Source: Pyricularia pennisetigena (Eukaryota > Ascomycota > Sordariomycetes > Magnaporthales > Pyriculariaceae). From it: a stretch of DNA of 64,000 nucleotides. The stretch covers positions 3,484,441 through 3,548,440 of the forward strand of contig NC_043743.1 in NCBI RefSeq assembly GCF_004337985.1. Direction: 5' to 3'. Position 1 is the first letter of the stretch. Every line of letters begins with the position of its first letter. The position numbers and the translations under genes are program-made. This document shows positions 46,085-57,975 of this stretch, one piece after another. A model generated the notes under the pieces. The model had not been told where the DNA came from and searched no databases. It was given only the letters and a program-made list of their open reading frames with translations.

Positions 46085-48282
46085 ATGTCTAGCGGCGACG
46101 ACTCCATGTCGGCCGCCTCGTTCTGCACCGCAAGCGAGGTACCCGACTGCGAACAAAACGCGGACACGACCGCCCAGACCAGCCCGTCGCAGTGCGGCGA
46201 CGCGCGCGCCAAGAGGAAAAGACATGCTGGTGCCGACGCCGCCGCCGCGCGCGCGCCGCCGGTCATGAGTACGAAAGAAGGGTATCGCGACGCAAAGCTC
46301 CTCCCGCGCGAGCTGCGCGACCAGTGCAAGATCTACCTTGAAGAGAGAATGTGTAAGACGCTACTGCCCCGGTCAACCCCTACCTACTTCTCGTCTCATG
46401 CAGCCAAACCGGCCCCTGACACCCTTTCTTTCCGTCCCTGTTTCTTGCACAGATCTCCCCGCAATGCAGATGCTATGCAGCACCCTCTCCGCCGGCGGCC
46501 ACCGCACCAGCCCCGCCCCGGCCTTCGTCCCGCCGCACCCGCACCTCGCCTTCCTCGCCAGCCTCGCCATCCACCCAAAGTTCACAAACCGCCCCACGGC
46601 CTCCGACGGACAGGCCATCGGCTCGCGGGCCATGCAGTACCTGCAGGCGCTGCAGAGGACCGTCGGGCCCGTCAACGCCAACCTGGCCGCGGCCTTTGAC
46701 TTTGAGCCCTGGCGCCAGCGGGCGCGGCGCGGCGCTGCGGCGGCGGCGTCGTCGGCGGCGGCGTTCGACTTGGATCTGAGCGAGGATGAGGACCTGCTCA
46801 GGGGACAGTTTGTGGAAGGCTACGTCGTCTTTGCCAAAGCGGAGAGCTTTTGGAAGCTGGCCGGCTGGGCCTTCAACTGCAGCGCGCTGCACCCGGAGCG
46901 CTGGAGGTATTGGAGGGTGTGGTTGGAGTTTTTGGTGGACGTGCTGGAGAGGGACTACGAGGAGAGAGAGAGGTTGGACGACGAGGCGGGCAGCGAGGCG
47001 GATAGCGAGGCAAGCGTGTCGGATGATGTTAGGGGTAGTACCCTATGGCGTGAGGGCTCCTTGCTGTTTCGCTACGTGTGCAGCACCGACCGCAGATCTG
47101 GCGAGCTCAGCAGGTCCACGGTTAAAGGGATGTTGAGGGCCATCTTTGCGGATGGGACCGAGTCGTCCGTCAGGGAGTTTCCGGAGTTGTTTACGGACGA
47201 AGCAAAACCCAGGCCGACGGCAGGCTCCAAGAGGAAGAGGGGTTTGAGTACGGCTCTGGATCTCGAGAGGGAGCAGTATGGTGACTATCTCGACGACGAC
47301 GGACACAGCTCGTCAGAATCGCGGCCGGCTTCTCCCAGTCGAGGACAGGTGAAACGCGTGCGTGGCGGGAAGTCAAAATCCGCGGGTCTGGTGGAAGATC
47401 AACCTCCAAATGCGCATCTATTGGAGTCTATAGGTTTACGCCTGCGCCTTTTTGAACTGGTGAGTCTTGCTCCTTTTGCCAACATGCTTCAACTGCGGGA
47501 AAAGACCTAACCATAAAACAATAGCTCGGCGTAGCTATTAGGGAGCGCCCGGGCCGTGCAGACGGCCTCCAGGACCTGTACAGCGACTTTTGCTTCACCC
47601 TACGATCACTCCACCTGGACACGTTTTCCGCCTTTATCGCCCCGTACGGCACAAGCCTCCCCCTCGACTCCCTCGTCACGATCATCCGCGAGACGATAGA
47701 GCACTTCCAACCCAAAGCCGCGCCAAAGCCGTCCAGGGTCGACAAGGCGGCGGCGGAGGGCGGGTTCGTCACCCCGGCCCTGATGGAAAAGTGCTACCTC
47801 CCCACCGTGGCGTCTGGCGGCGTCGACAACAACGCCCGGTACTCGCTCCTCGTCGAGGCCCTGCTGCGCATCCTGTGGCAGGCCGGTCAGCTGCCGTACA
47901 CGCCGGGGCTCGAGGAGGCCGCCCGGGCCGGCGTCGCGGCGCGCAATGATTGCAAGGGGGGCAGGGGTGCCCGCGCCAAGGAGTCGGCGAGGGACGATGC
48001 CGCTCGTCGCGTGCTGGCCGAGTCGGGAGATCGGCTCGAGCTGCTTATGGATTTCATCCGCGACGAGGAGCAGCGGATGGATTGCGAGGGGGACCAGCAA
48101 GGTACGTTGCATCCCTGCTTTTTTTTTTCCCCCCGCTTGGCATCTCTGCGTCTTTCTGCATGATGTTGCTCTTCGCGTCTCACCCTCTTTGCCTCTTCCC
48201 TTGCGCTCCCAATGTCATTTTTGACAAAACCTGCTACCGAAGCTAATTGAGAACAGCGGTTCAATGCCATTTTGAATTCTAG
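46085..48282 (+). CDS. Uncharacterised, possibly nuclear protein
   Basis: No function recognised. Exons inferred: 46085-46352, 46453-47459, 47525-48101 and a tiny last exon 48257-48282 (ends AVQCHFEF), giving 625 aa. If the last intron is not used, the frame instead reads through to a stop at 48163. The N-terminus is acidic and Ser-rich, followed by a KRKRH basic patch. The body has a helical domain starting LPAMQMLCSTLSAGG, an Ala run (AAAAASSAAAF), an acidic run and a second bipartite-looking basic cluster (GSKRKRG, and later GQVKRVRGGKSK). The C-terminal domain (RLRLFELLGVAIRERPG onwards) is rich in helices. No signal peptide or membrane segment. The basic clusters suggest nuclear location (inference). 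Confidence 0.65.
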
Positions 48283-48761
48283 GGTCCCAGTCGGTACAGC
48301 CAGGAGTCCTACTCTTGGGGCGATGCGCCACGGATTACAACGTCACGGCTTGCGTGACGTCGAGATGACGGATAATACTGATAAGCACAGATGATCCAAT
48401 CGTGCTCTTTTTGGCCCATGTATTGGGTGTTTATGCCGAGTAACAGCCTCGGATTAGAACTTCTAATGTTATGGCTATCGCTGGCCCAGTATTCCAAGGT
48501 CTGTTGGGTTGAGGATTAACTGTCGTATATGATATTGCTAGTGTTTAAAGCGCAATCAAGGAATGGGCTTGGGCGAAAGGCACAAGCCTAAGGAATGTTG
48601 TATGGAATAATCGTATCAGCAAATGAATATACCCCAACATAATGATAGTATCTGCAAGCTTTTTCTCTTCATTAAATGTGTCCCAAAATTATCGTCTGCT
48701 CGTGTTGTTACAATAACTGTACAAGTACTAATGACAAATGTGAGCTAATCATCTCTGCTTC
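48283..48761. other. Convergent 3' spacer
   Basis: Between two convergent genes. It holds the perfect 8-bp inverted repeat at 48340-48360. Otherwise nothing was recognised. Confidence 0.5.
48340..48360. repeat. Inverted ACGTCACG / CGTGACGT pair
   Basis: Two perfect 8-bp arms, ACGTCACG (48340-48347) and CGTGACGT (48353-48360), with a 5-nt spacer. Each arm contains a TGACGT-type bZIP/CRE half-site core. The position between two gene 3' ends makes a promoter role uncertain. Confidence 0.5.
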
Positions 48762-49507
48762 TCATCTCTTGCGCGTAGACGTAGGTTTCCACGCCTCGGG
48801 CTGCCAGTCCTCACTCGGCCCACCCCTTGCTTTAGCCCACGGGTCGGTTGCGGGTGCCTGCGGTGGTGAAGTCTGCTGCTCCTGCTGTTGTTGCTGATCC
48901 ACAGCAACACCCTCATCCTTCCGCTGCTGATGCTGCTCTTCAGCCACGGACCCACCCTCTTCCACCCGAAGACTCTGCTCACCATGGCGGCCGGCGGACG
49001 CAGACGGCGGATCCAGGACGCTCGGCTTAGCCTTCCACCTCGCGTCGGCTTCGGCGGCCAGGAGCTTCATCCGCTGCTGCCGGACCAGGTCCTGCTGCTG
49101 CTCCTCGAGCGACGGCGGGTGCTCCCTCACGTGCCGCAGCCACTGGCTCCACTGCGGGCTGACCTTGACGTCGCTGTAGTGCGTCGACGAGGGGAACTTG
49201 ACGATGCGTCGCCAGCGGGCCACGGGGCCGTCGCCGCGCAGATCGCGGAATTCCCAAAAGGTGTTGCCTTGGAGGTCAAGGCCTGAAGGGTTTGGTTGGT
49301 TGGTGGTTGGTAGGTCAGCCTCAAAAGGTTATTTCGTGGTTTTGTTGAAGTGTATAAAATGCACGTAGAGAAACGGGGACAAGGGAGAAGAAGAGATGGG
49401 AAAAAGGGCGTTGTCTTACCTATGAGGAATCGCTTTCGCCATGGTAAACGGAGGGCTTTCCATTTGTACCAGGCTTGGCGGATTGGAGATAACTTTGGAT
49501 GTTGCAT
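48762..49507 (-). CDS. NDUFAF2-like complex I assembly factor (NDUFA12/B17.2 family)
   Basis: Predicted mitochondrial assembly factor of respiratory complex I. Exons: 49420-49507 and 48762-49282, giving 202 aa. Start at 49507 (MQHPKLSPIRQAWYKWKALR) matches the short N-terminus of the family. The family core is intact across the splice: LPWRKRFLIG, then GLDLQGNTFWEFRD, RWRRIVKFPSSTHYSDVKVS and PQWSQWLRHVREHPPS. The C-terminal half is low complexity with a Gln-rich segment (VAVDQQQQQEQQ) and a conserved-looking PWAKARGGPSEDWQPEAW end. The long extended tail distinguishes the assembly factor from the structural subunit NDUFA12. An in-frame upstream Met (49627) is considered noncoding. Confidence 0.85.
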
Positions 49508-50488
49508 TGACTTGTTTGGAGGCTGGTTGCTTTGACACGTGGGGAATGTCTTTGTGAATGCGATATGCCATGAAAGAAACGTTTGTAAATTGATGAGAAC
49601 GCAAAGCCTACCATAGTTTACACTCACCCAAGTCGAATTCGTCTGAAGCGTTTTCTCGTCATCGACATGGGTTCCTGACCCTAACCCGTACCCGCTTTGC
49701 TTTTCTTAAATGCCATTCGAACTCCCTGGAATTTCCAAATGGAATTAATTGCCACTACAACCCCAGCCACAGCATTTCGCGGCGTCTTCTCCACCCACGT
49801 CATTCTGAGGCTGGTGATTGGATGAATGGCGAAACAGCCCAGGGATGATGGCAGGATGCACAGTGAATTAGGTGCCATTCGAACCATGTGTTTAAAGGTC
49901 CGTCCTAGTATCAAACCGTCGGCCTCAATTGTTGGCGGCCCCTAAAGGGCGCCAGGTCGAAGCGGCCGCCCGTGGAACAAAACGCCTTGGAACCTGTTTC
50001 TTTTCCTTCAATACTTCCTTGATCTGGCAACCCCTAATTCGCTGGTTGTAGCGCAGAGTTTTTTTTTTTTTTTTTTTTCTTCTTTTCTTGTTAATTTATT
50101 TTTCCCACCTAGCCTTTCGATGCTACGACTACCATCCGATATACCAAAACACGTCCATCCGTGCCCAAAGGCGCCGGACCGAGCCTAAGCGCCCAGCCTA
50201 ATCTCTCTCCCAGTCTCACTGCCTGGCTTTTTTGGGGGTGGCCCCTCCCTGGACCCTCGCTCCCTCTTAAACTTGATTCATGCCGCCAGCCCTACCTCTG
50301 CCTGACCTTGGCACATTCATGTCACTTTCTACAACCACATTATCGCTGATAATAATCCTAAATTGTACGGGCGCAAGAAGCGGCTCAAAGAGACATACTG
50401 AGTTGCTGAGTGCAATTGTTTCACAAACATAAAGGTTGACAATCTTCAGCGATTTTGATCGCCCAAACCCTACACGCAGGCATCCACA
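49508..50488. promoter_or_regulatory. Divergent promoter region with T20 tract
   Basis: Between the divergent starts of the NDUFAF2-like and calponin-homology genes. It contains two copies of TGCCATTCGAA (about 49710 and 49872) and a T20 run (50059-50078). No coding sequence is supported. Confidence 0.45.
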
Positions 50489-52735
50489 ATGGCGTCGGTT
50501 ACGTCACTGGACAAGGACCTGCGCAAGATGCGCCTCGACAAATACACCCCAGGCGCTGCTAAGGAAGTCCGGGAATGGATTGAGTCGACCTTGGGCCGTA
50601 GTCTACCCGCCGGCGACCTTCTAGAAGCACTCAAAGATGGCGTTGCGCTTTGCAAGTAAGCAGAGACAGACCGCCCGACACCACAGCCGGTTTGACGGCT
50701 GACAGACAGCCTGTCTTACTTTGGTGGCCGATGGAGAAACTAACTTTTGACTCCCATCCCCAGTCTCGTCAACCTCGCCCTCCCATCTCCGGGCATCAAG
50801 TTCAAGACCTCATCGATGCCATTCGTCCAGATGGAAAACATCTCACACTTTCTCCGCGCCTGCCAACAACCGCCACTCAACCTACAGCAGCACGATATGT
50901 TCCTTACCGTCGACCTCTACGAAGCCAAAGATCCCGCTCAGGTCCTGCAATGCCTGGGTGCGTTTAGCCGCGCCGCCAATGCAGCCAACCCATCCGCATT
51001 CCCCACCACCATCGGTCGTTCGCGCGCGGGCAGTGTCTTGAGCCCGCAGTCTACAGGCCCAGTCCCATTGCGCGGAAGGGGTGCCTCGAACGCGAGCAAC
51101 GGCTCCTCTGTCTACGGCACCGGCAATCGACCTACCCTCACGGCGACCAAGACGGGAGACTCTGGGTCCGGCAGGTGGAGCCCGACAAAGTCCCCGACTT
51201 CGACTAGCAGCTGGAGCAAGCGGGAGCACGAAGGGTCGACCTCGCCGGCCTGGAACATCGCCCAGTATGGGTACATGGGCGGGGCAAGCCAGGGCAACCT
51301 GGGCATAGCGTTTGGTGGCAGACGACAGATCACGAGCGCGGGGCCGCATGTGCCAAACCTGGCCGAGAAGGAGCGTCTGCGGAAGCTGCGCGAGGCGGAG
51401 GCAGAGCAGCAGCGGGCGCAGATGGAGGAGGAGGAGCGGCGGCGCAAGGCAGACCTCGAGGCGGAGGAGGAGCGGGCCAGGATAGAGGAGGAGAAGAGGT
51501 GGGAGGAGGAGACCCGGCGGCAGCGGGACGATGAGGCTCGCCGGGCAGAGGAAGAGAAGCGCAAGTGGGAGGAAGAGGAGCGGCAGTGGAGACTGGCAGA
51601 CGAGAAGAGGCGAAAGGAGGAAGAGGAGGCCGAGAGGCGGCTCGCGGAGGAGCGGTCGCGGTCCCGCAGCAAGAGCGATGCGCGGCTCAGGGGCCAGTTC
51701 CTCAGTCAGTACCAGGCCGAGCATGGAATCAAGCCCCAGCGCACGGGCGAGCAGGGGGACGAGTACAGGGCGCGCATCGAGCAGCTTGAGAAGGAGCTGG
51801 AGCGTGCACGTCAGCGGGAGCAGGAGTACGAGCGTGAGCGGCAGGGACGGCCGCTGCCGCAACCTTCGGCCGAGTCGCCGTCCAAGTCGAGGGCGCGCTC
51901 ACGCAGCCGGCCGGCAGCTCCAGCAGGCGCGCCAAGCCGCCAGGACTCGTGGTCGAAGGACGAGCGAGAAGTGCTCCGAACGGCCTGGGACCGGGAGCAG
52001 GAGATGAAACCGTCGCCACTAGGCAAGCCGCAGAACGCCACTACGCCAAGGCCGCTCCCAGATCCGGCAACTGCAGCCGCCGCAAAGCCGGAGCCACCCC
52101 CACCAAACAAGCTTAGGAAGCAGCGGACTGGCGAGCCGATCAAGCAGCACCGCACGGGCGAACAGCAACAGCAGCAACAACAACAACAACAACAACAGCA
52201 GCAGCAGCAGCAAGTCAAGTCGCACCGGACAGGCGAGCAAAAAGTCCCACCACCAAAGCCGATAAAGCCTCAGACCACGGGCGGGTCGTCTAGGCCACTT
52301 CCCGACCCCAAGGCCTACTCGAGCCGGACGGACCAATTCCTGTCGAGCAACCCTGCACCGGCGGCTCAGCCGACGCAGCCGACGTACTCGCGCGAGCTCG
52401 GGGCCACGGCGGAGCGCGACGGCGAGGACCGGCGCCGCCAGCAGGCGCAGCAGCGCACCAAGGCGGGCGGCTGGGCGTCCAAGTCGCTCCTGGAGCGCGA
52501 AATGGAGATGGAGCGCCAACGCCAGAAGGAGTGGGAGGAGGCACAGCAGGAGACGGCCAAGGCCAAGCGGCCGGCCGACGGCGCCGTCGACGGCATCGGC
52601 GGCGGCGTAGGCGGCAGGTGGGACGTCGGACAGTGGTCCGGCTACACGGGCGGCGACAGCCAGAACCGCGGGCAGCAGGGCATCGGGGCCGGGAGGCGGC
52701 AGATTGTTGGGCCGAGGCCGTTGCCGGGGAGGTGA
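50489..52735 (+). CDS. Calponin-homology (transgelin-like) protein with coiled coil and polyQ
   Basis: Predicted actin-binding protein related to yeast Scp1 and Schizosaccharomyces Stg1, but with a much longer C-terminal part. Exons: 50489-50655 and 50764-52735, giving 712 aa. A single CH domain occupies residues about 15-135 (EVREWIESTLGR, LLEALKDGVALCNLVN, MENISHFLRACQ, MFLTVDLYEAKDPAQVLQCL). Residues about 255-360 form a strongly charged E/R/K coiled coil. The distal part is disordered, with recurrent RTGE(Q/P) motifs (about four copies), a polyQ run (about residues 523-539) and a C-terminal WSGYTGGDSQNRGQQGIG-type segment. Scp1 itself is about 200 aa, so the fungal-specific extension probably adds scaffold functions (inference). 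Confidence 0.88.
52162..52212 (+). repeat. CAG/CAA polyglutamine tract
   Basis: Mixed CAG and CAA codons coding for a Gln run in the calponin-homology protein, placed between RTGEQ motifs. It is likely length-variable. Confidence 0.9.
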
Positions 52736-53671
52736 AGACGGATGAAAAAGGCTGCGGGCACGGGGGTTTTTGTATCCTGTGCAGGTTTGAAGAGTTGAGA
52801 TGTGTTCTTTTTTCTTTGGTCTTTCTACCGCATGATTCACGCTTCTTGCTTGTTACCCCCACGTTTTGCCTTTACTCGTTTTAATAGAAAGCAGATACTA
52901 GGTTCGAGCGCCTGCCTGGGTCTACTGGTTCTATAGATGACTGGTAAAACAGACCGAGTCGCGACTTGACAACCGCACTGGATCTAGCGTGGTGATAGCA
53001 GCAAAATGGCTTTCTTGCTGAAAATCAGCCACAGAAAATATTAATTGCCCAAGTGCGGTACTAGACAGTGTCCCTTTGAGCACGTCAGTTCCTCCACCTA
53101 CAGAAAACAAGGGTCCATGAACTCTGTTGTCTGTTCGAACCTTATGTAGAGTAGGTCTGATTGATCAGTGTGCTATTTCAGCTGCTCTGCATTTTCTCGT
53201 CCGATGATGAGGTGGTCAATAATACCCTTCTGCCAGGTACAAAAGTTAGACGTAACTAACTGTACGGATGCGTCCTAGATATCCTGATGGGGTGTCGTTT
53301 GGTTTCGGTTGATCCCAAGTCAAGTCTTAGTCGTTTTGGGTAACTGGAATGTCTGTCCGCATTCGTCAATGCATTGATGGAGGTCGGCATTCATTGGGTA
53401 TCTGGAATAATTGCCTTCAAGCCATGAGCTTGTGTGAGACATTGGATTTCGTCTGTTGACTCGAAAATGCTGGCCAGGGTTAGGGTTCATCAGCTTGATT
53501 CGACATCCCAAGTCAATTAATCTGATGTCACTCCTTTCAAGGTCCATACATTTATTTGTCGCGTAACCGAAGGAAAGTTGTCTTGTCTACAAACCGGAGC
53601 TTGGAAGCCCAAAACAACACAACAATCCACACCCACGCCCTGCGCCCTTCTCCACAAGGCTTGAGGCTTGC
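52736..53671. other. Intergenic spacer
   Basis: 3' flank of the CH gene and promoter of the ARMH3-like gene. No supported gene or repeat. Confidence 0.5.
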
Positions 53672-56141
53672 ATGGAGTCACCCCTCACTCAACAACCTCG
53701 ACCCGAGGCCTTTCAACCAAAGGTCGTACGGCTGTACGAGACTCTATTCAAGGTGCGTTTCGATATCTTATCTCTGCGTCGCCATGTCACGAGCCCGTAA
53801 ATTTTCCCTCAAATCAATGGCGGGCTGCTAACCTAACGCCCGTCGCTTTGTAGGTTAGCATATCACTCTGCCCTTCTCCCTTCGAACAAAAGAGAGCACC
53901 ACGCCACAAACCTGTTCTCGTTTGTTCCATCCAGCGGCCGGCTGCCGGCTCCCGAACATTCCACTCACTCTGAGATACAAAACCCCAGGATGACGACGAG
54001 GAGGGGTTGGCCCAGACGGAGGGCTTCTGGCAAGAGTTCTTCCTCTTGAGGCCGGACAGGACGTCGCTGCGTAGGATACTCGACGAGCTGGGTCCCGAGG
54101 AGCTGCTGGAACGCGAGGATGTAACCAGGGAGCTCTTTGCGCGCGCCATCGCGGCCATGAAGAGGGGCTCCAAGGGCGTCGCGGACGTTCACGCGCTCGA
54201 GGTGGGTTTTCTGTGGCTTTTTGCTGCACCAAATTCAGACAGCTGTCTTGCTGGCCTTTTTGCCTGTGATTTTTGCACCCCATTCGCTGACGGGAAGTGG
54301 GGGCTGGGCTGTTCTGCCGCTAGACTCTGTGCACCTTCTTTATAGCGGTCGTCGCCAAAAAGTACACCAACCCCACGTCCGACATTATAGATGTTCTTGC
54401 GGGGCTTGACCAGGCAGATCAAGTGTTTTCTGACTTTGTCGGCGCGTTGGAGGGGTTGATTCGCGCAGGGAAAGATGGTACGTTTGCTCGTTGCTCTGGC
54501 GAGGGCCTCATGCTCGCGATTCTATGGAACATGGGGACTGACAGGCTGCACAGTGGATACCAGGGGTTCTGCTATCGACCTGGCGTTGGCCGTCACATCC
54601 GGCGCATACCAGACCAGCCTCTTGACCTATTTTATTCAGAGGGATCTTTTCCCGGCAGTCATGAAGGTATGGAACCTTTGCCGCTGCGGATTACCTTAGT
54701 CCTCAATTTGAAGCTAACATGAGAAATCTAGTACATTCACGACGTCGAGAAACCTGCCGACGTCGTCGGCCCTTTCTGTCTCGTGGGCCTCCTGGCAAAC
54801 TACAACAAGTTTGAGTTCCAGAACCCGTATCAGTTAAGGCTTAACGATTTTGTCAATGAAGCAACTATCCAAAAGATCTTGCGAGGGGTGGGTAATGGCT
54901 GCCAGCAGCTGCGGGATCAGTACACAGATATACAAGAAGATCACCCGGAAGGATGGTCGTTATCCTACGCCTTCAGCATGATAGGGTTAGGAGCGATAAC
55001 CCCAGGCGGCAAACCTCCACCCAAACCGACGTATGACGCCGACACGGCAAAGAAGATGTTTGCTGCATTGTAGGTCACAGTTCGCGAAATTTCGACAACC
55101 ATGAAAAGGAGATTGAGTACTGACGCCCTTCCGCCACTATGTAGACCGGGCGAACGAGCAGCCATGTTGCTTGCCACTTATGACTTTGCTCACGCCAACA
55201 AGCTTTTCTGTTTCAATTTGGTCACACTCCCGGCAGAAACCAAAGGTGGAGAGACGCCGTTTGCGAGCTTCACTTCCCTAACATCATATCTCCTTCAGCA
55301 TGCACACCTTACAGAACGCGCGACCGTATACAGCCACCTCAATCTGATGGTGTTTCGCCTGCTGATCGAGGATCCAACGCTTTGCAAACGCATTTGCAGC
55401 GAGGAAAAGGATGCTCAGATCGCAGTACGGCTATGCCGGCAGCGACAACCGCACCTCCCCCTCGTAAGAGGCGAGAGATCGGCCGCAGCTGCGGTCATGG
55501 ACACCATGGTCGACGGCATCAACCACAACCTGAGGCGGCGGCTTGATTCGGCGCTGTACGCACTGCTGTTGGGTATCCTACTCCGGGTCATCAGCCACAT
55601 GTCGCGGACAAGGACGCGCCTGCAATATCATTGGTCGGAGCTGTTCAGGTCGCTGCTCTCCCTGGTGCGGTTCCTGACAACGTACGCGGCCGACCTCAAG
55701 GGACTGACGCACGTCGATACGATATTGGACCACGTGGTCAACCTGCTCGCCCTTGCTCTGAGCAGCGGAGAGGCCTTCCTCCCGAGCCCGGCTGCGTACG
55801 ACGACCTCTTCTACAAGATTGTCGAGTCTGGCGACATGCTGGTCAAATTCAGAGACACGTATGGCCTGGCGAAGCGCTCAGGCAACAGCATCGACACGCT
55901 CGTGAACGTTGGCGAGCACTACAGGAGACTTCTGGCGGAAAACGGAGGGGGCAGTGGGGCGAACAACCGCGTGACGAGCATGCAGGTCACCGAGGTGATC
56001 AAACAAGGGTACGAGTCGCTGAGCATCCAAGCCAAGGAAGGTCTGGACAGCTGGGAGAGGTATCGAGAGGCGGACGAGAGGAGGTTGTTGAAAAAGGTGG
56101 CCAGGACGGTTGTGGCTGATGTGAGTGCAAAGGTTGGCTGA
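53672..56141 (+). CDS. Armadillo-like helical protein, DUF1741/ARMH3 family
   Basis: Fungal homologue of the ARMH3 (C10orf76, DUF1741) family; the animal protein works at the Golgi with GBF1/PI4KB, while the fungal role is unproven. Six exons close to 634 aa: 53672-53752, 53989-54201, 54324-54477, 54545-54666, 54732-55069, 55145-56141. Recognisable segments are VVRLYETLFKDDDEEGLAQ, FWQEFFLLRPDRTSLRRIL, AVTSGAYQTSLLTYFIQRDL, the central VVGPFCLVGLLANYNKFEFQ and the C-terminal KIVESGDMLVKFRDTYGLA. The whole protein is alpha-helical with no signal peptide. Intron 3 removes an alternative short frame; the exon 4 start was set where the phase closes. The junctions around 54477/54545 are the least certain. 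Confidence 0.85.
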
Positions 56142-57010
56142 AGGAGTTGACATGCGCCAGTATGTGGTTGTGCATGCATGGCATTTGTTCTATAGTGGCT
56201 CATTTTATTTGCTTCAAGTCTCAACAGCGACCATGACATATTATTATATTTTAATGACTCTTTCATTATGCTGCTGCGGCTGGTTACGTTTAGAAAAAGA
56301 ATGACAAACGGAAGTTGCTTTTAGTAATCAGTACTGTTATGAGCGGTGGGTTGACGCTGTGAGTCGGTGTGAGTTAATGCATGACCAGAAATGGCTTCAC
56401 TAGTATGTCATGGGGAACCTGACAATGGGTCAGGGACCTTGAAAGCACATGGACGACCTCTCAGATGGCTGTTTGGAGTAACCTGCAAAGGGCGCAACTA
56501 GACAACCCAAAACAAAAATTCTGCAAAGATCGTACCACATAAATGATTGCTAAAGCTATCGTTAATCAAGCTTACCAGCTAAATATAGCATTATAAGCGT
56601 ATAAATGACAAGGGAACGTGTGATAATCGGACGTTGTCGGTTGATCCAACGAATTCTTTGTCAGCATTTCCATGAGACCGCACAACCGGAATGGTAATCG
56701 CCTCACCTCTGATTGGTGCGCAGGCCGGACAGGGATTAAGGGTGGACCTGGGTGGTTGCCATTTTATGACGGAATTTACCACTTTTTCCCAGTTGAACGA
56801 ACCAGCCAAAGCCGAGCCGCTCGGCTCAGAGGCAAACACCTAAAAAAAACCACCGAACCCTCTTCACATTTCTCCACCAATCTTCACCTCAACGGCGACA
56901 AGAATAAACAAACAACACCACCACCACTACAGTCCTTTGCCTGACGACCTAGGAACACACCTAGGCAGCAAAGCTACATATATCCGGACGCAAAAAAATA
57001 ATAAATAAAA
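56142..57010. other. Intergenic spacer, ISA1 promoter
   Basis: Contains an inverted CCAAT box (ATTGG) near 56713 and purine-rich sequence just before the ISA1 start. No supported gene. Confidence 0.5.
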
Positions 57011-57975
57011 ATGAACGCACCACAATTATTCCGGAGGACGACTCCCTTCGTCTGCCGCGCCTGTCGAGCCGCCCGCAGCCGACACGAGCACGCGGGCAGC
57101 ACGCCGGCAACGGCCGCGGCCGCTCGCCTCATTCGCCACTTCTCCTCGAGGCCGGCCGCTGCGAGGGCGGCCACTACTTTCCAGTCGTACAGCCTCCCCA
57201 GCCATCCGCCGGCGGCGCGGCCGCGGAATGCAGACGTGTCGGTCGAGACGTCCATCACGCAGCCGATCGAGATGCCGCCGCTCCCGCGCGTGCACGATAC
57301 GAGACCGCCGCAGGACGCCGGGGCGCGGGGGAGTGCAGGTGGGCAGCTGGAGGGGGCTGAGGGGGAGAAGGCCGTGATACCCGAGGCGGAGGCGCAGGAG
57401 TCCAAGGAGGGGTTTGTGTCGAGGGAGGCGGCGGCACAACAAGACCAAAAGCAGCAACAGCAACAGCAATCCTCCACGGCTTCGCCCGCTGCAGCAACAC
57501 AACCGACGACGGCGGAGGTCAAGACGGCATCGGCAGGCGCGGCGCCGCGAAAGTCGAGACTGCGGGCGCCGCGCAAGGCGGCCATGAAGCTTACGCCGGC
57601 GGCCGTCGAGCAGCTGCGGAGGCTGCTGGATCAGCCGGAGCCCAAGCTCATCAAGGTCGGGGTGCGTAACCGGGGATGCAGCGGGCTGGCGTACCACCTC
57701 GAGTTTGTGGACAAGCCGGGCCCGTTTGACGAAACGGTCGAGCAGGACGGCGTCAAGGTCTTGATTGACAGCAAGGCGCTTTTTAGCATCATTGGCAGTG
57801 AGATGGACTGGATCGAGGATAAGTTGAGCCAGAGGTTCTTTTTCAGGAACCCTAACATCAGTAAGTTTTCGACTCATCTCCCAGAACCAGATGATGGTTT
57901 TTGGTTTGTAAAAGAATTGGAGCTAACCATTTACCAGAGGAGGAATGCGGCTGTGGTGAGAGCTTCATGGTATGA
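57011..57975 (+). CDS. ISA1: Iron-sulfur cluster assembly protein Isa1 (IscA type)
   Basis: A-type scaffold or carrier acting in mitochondrial [4Fe-4S] cluster maturation. Exons: 57011-57860 and 57938-57975 (the last 13 codons), giving 295 aa. The first 60 residues are Arg/Ala/Ser-rich, a matrix import signal. Residues about 65-190 are a long low-complexity linker with a Gln run (QDQKQQQQQQ). The conserved domain (about 192-295) has the three family cysteines: Cys223 in NRGCSGLAYHLEF and Cys287/Cys289 in ECGCGESFMV. The sequence DGVKVLIDSKALFSIIGSEM is characteristic of Isa1 rather than Isa2. The small last exon carries two essential cysteines, so missing it would give a dead protein. Confidence 0.94.

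Noticed and set aside
49705..49890. TTCGAA-containing repeats as B-boxes of another tRNA
   Set aside because: The two TGCCATTCGAA copies match the B-box only partly and have no A-box or tRNA fold.
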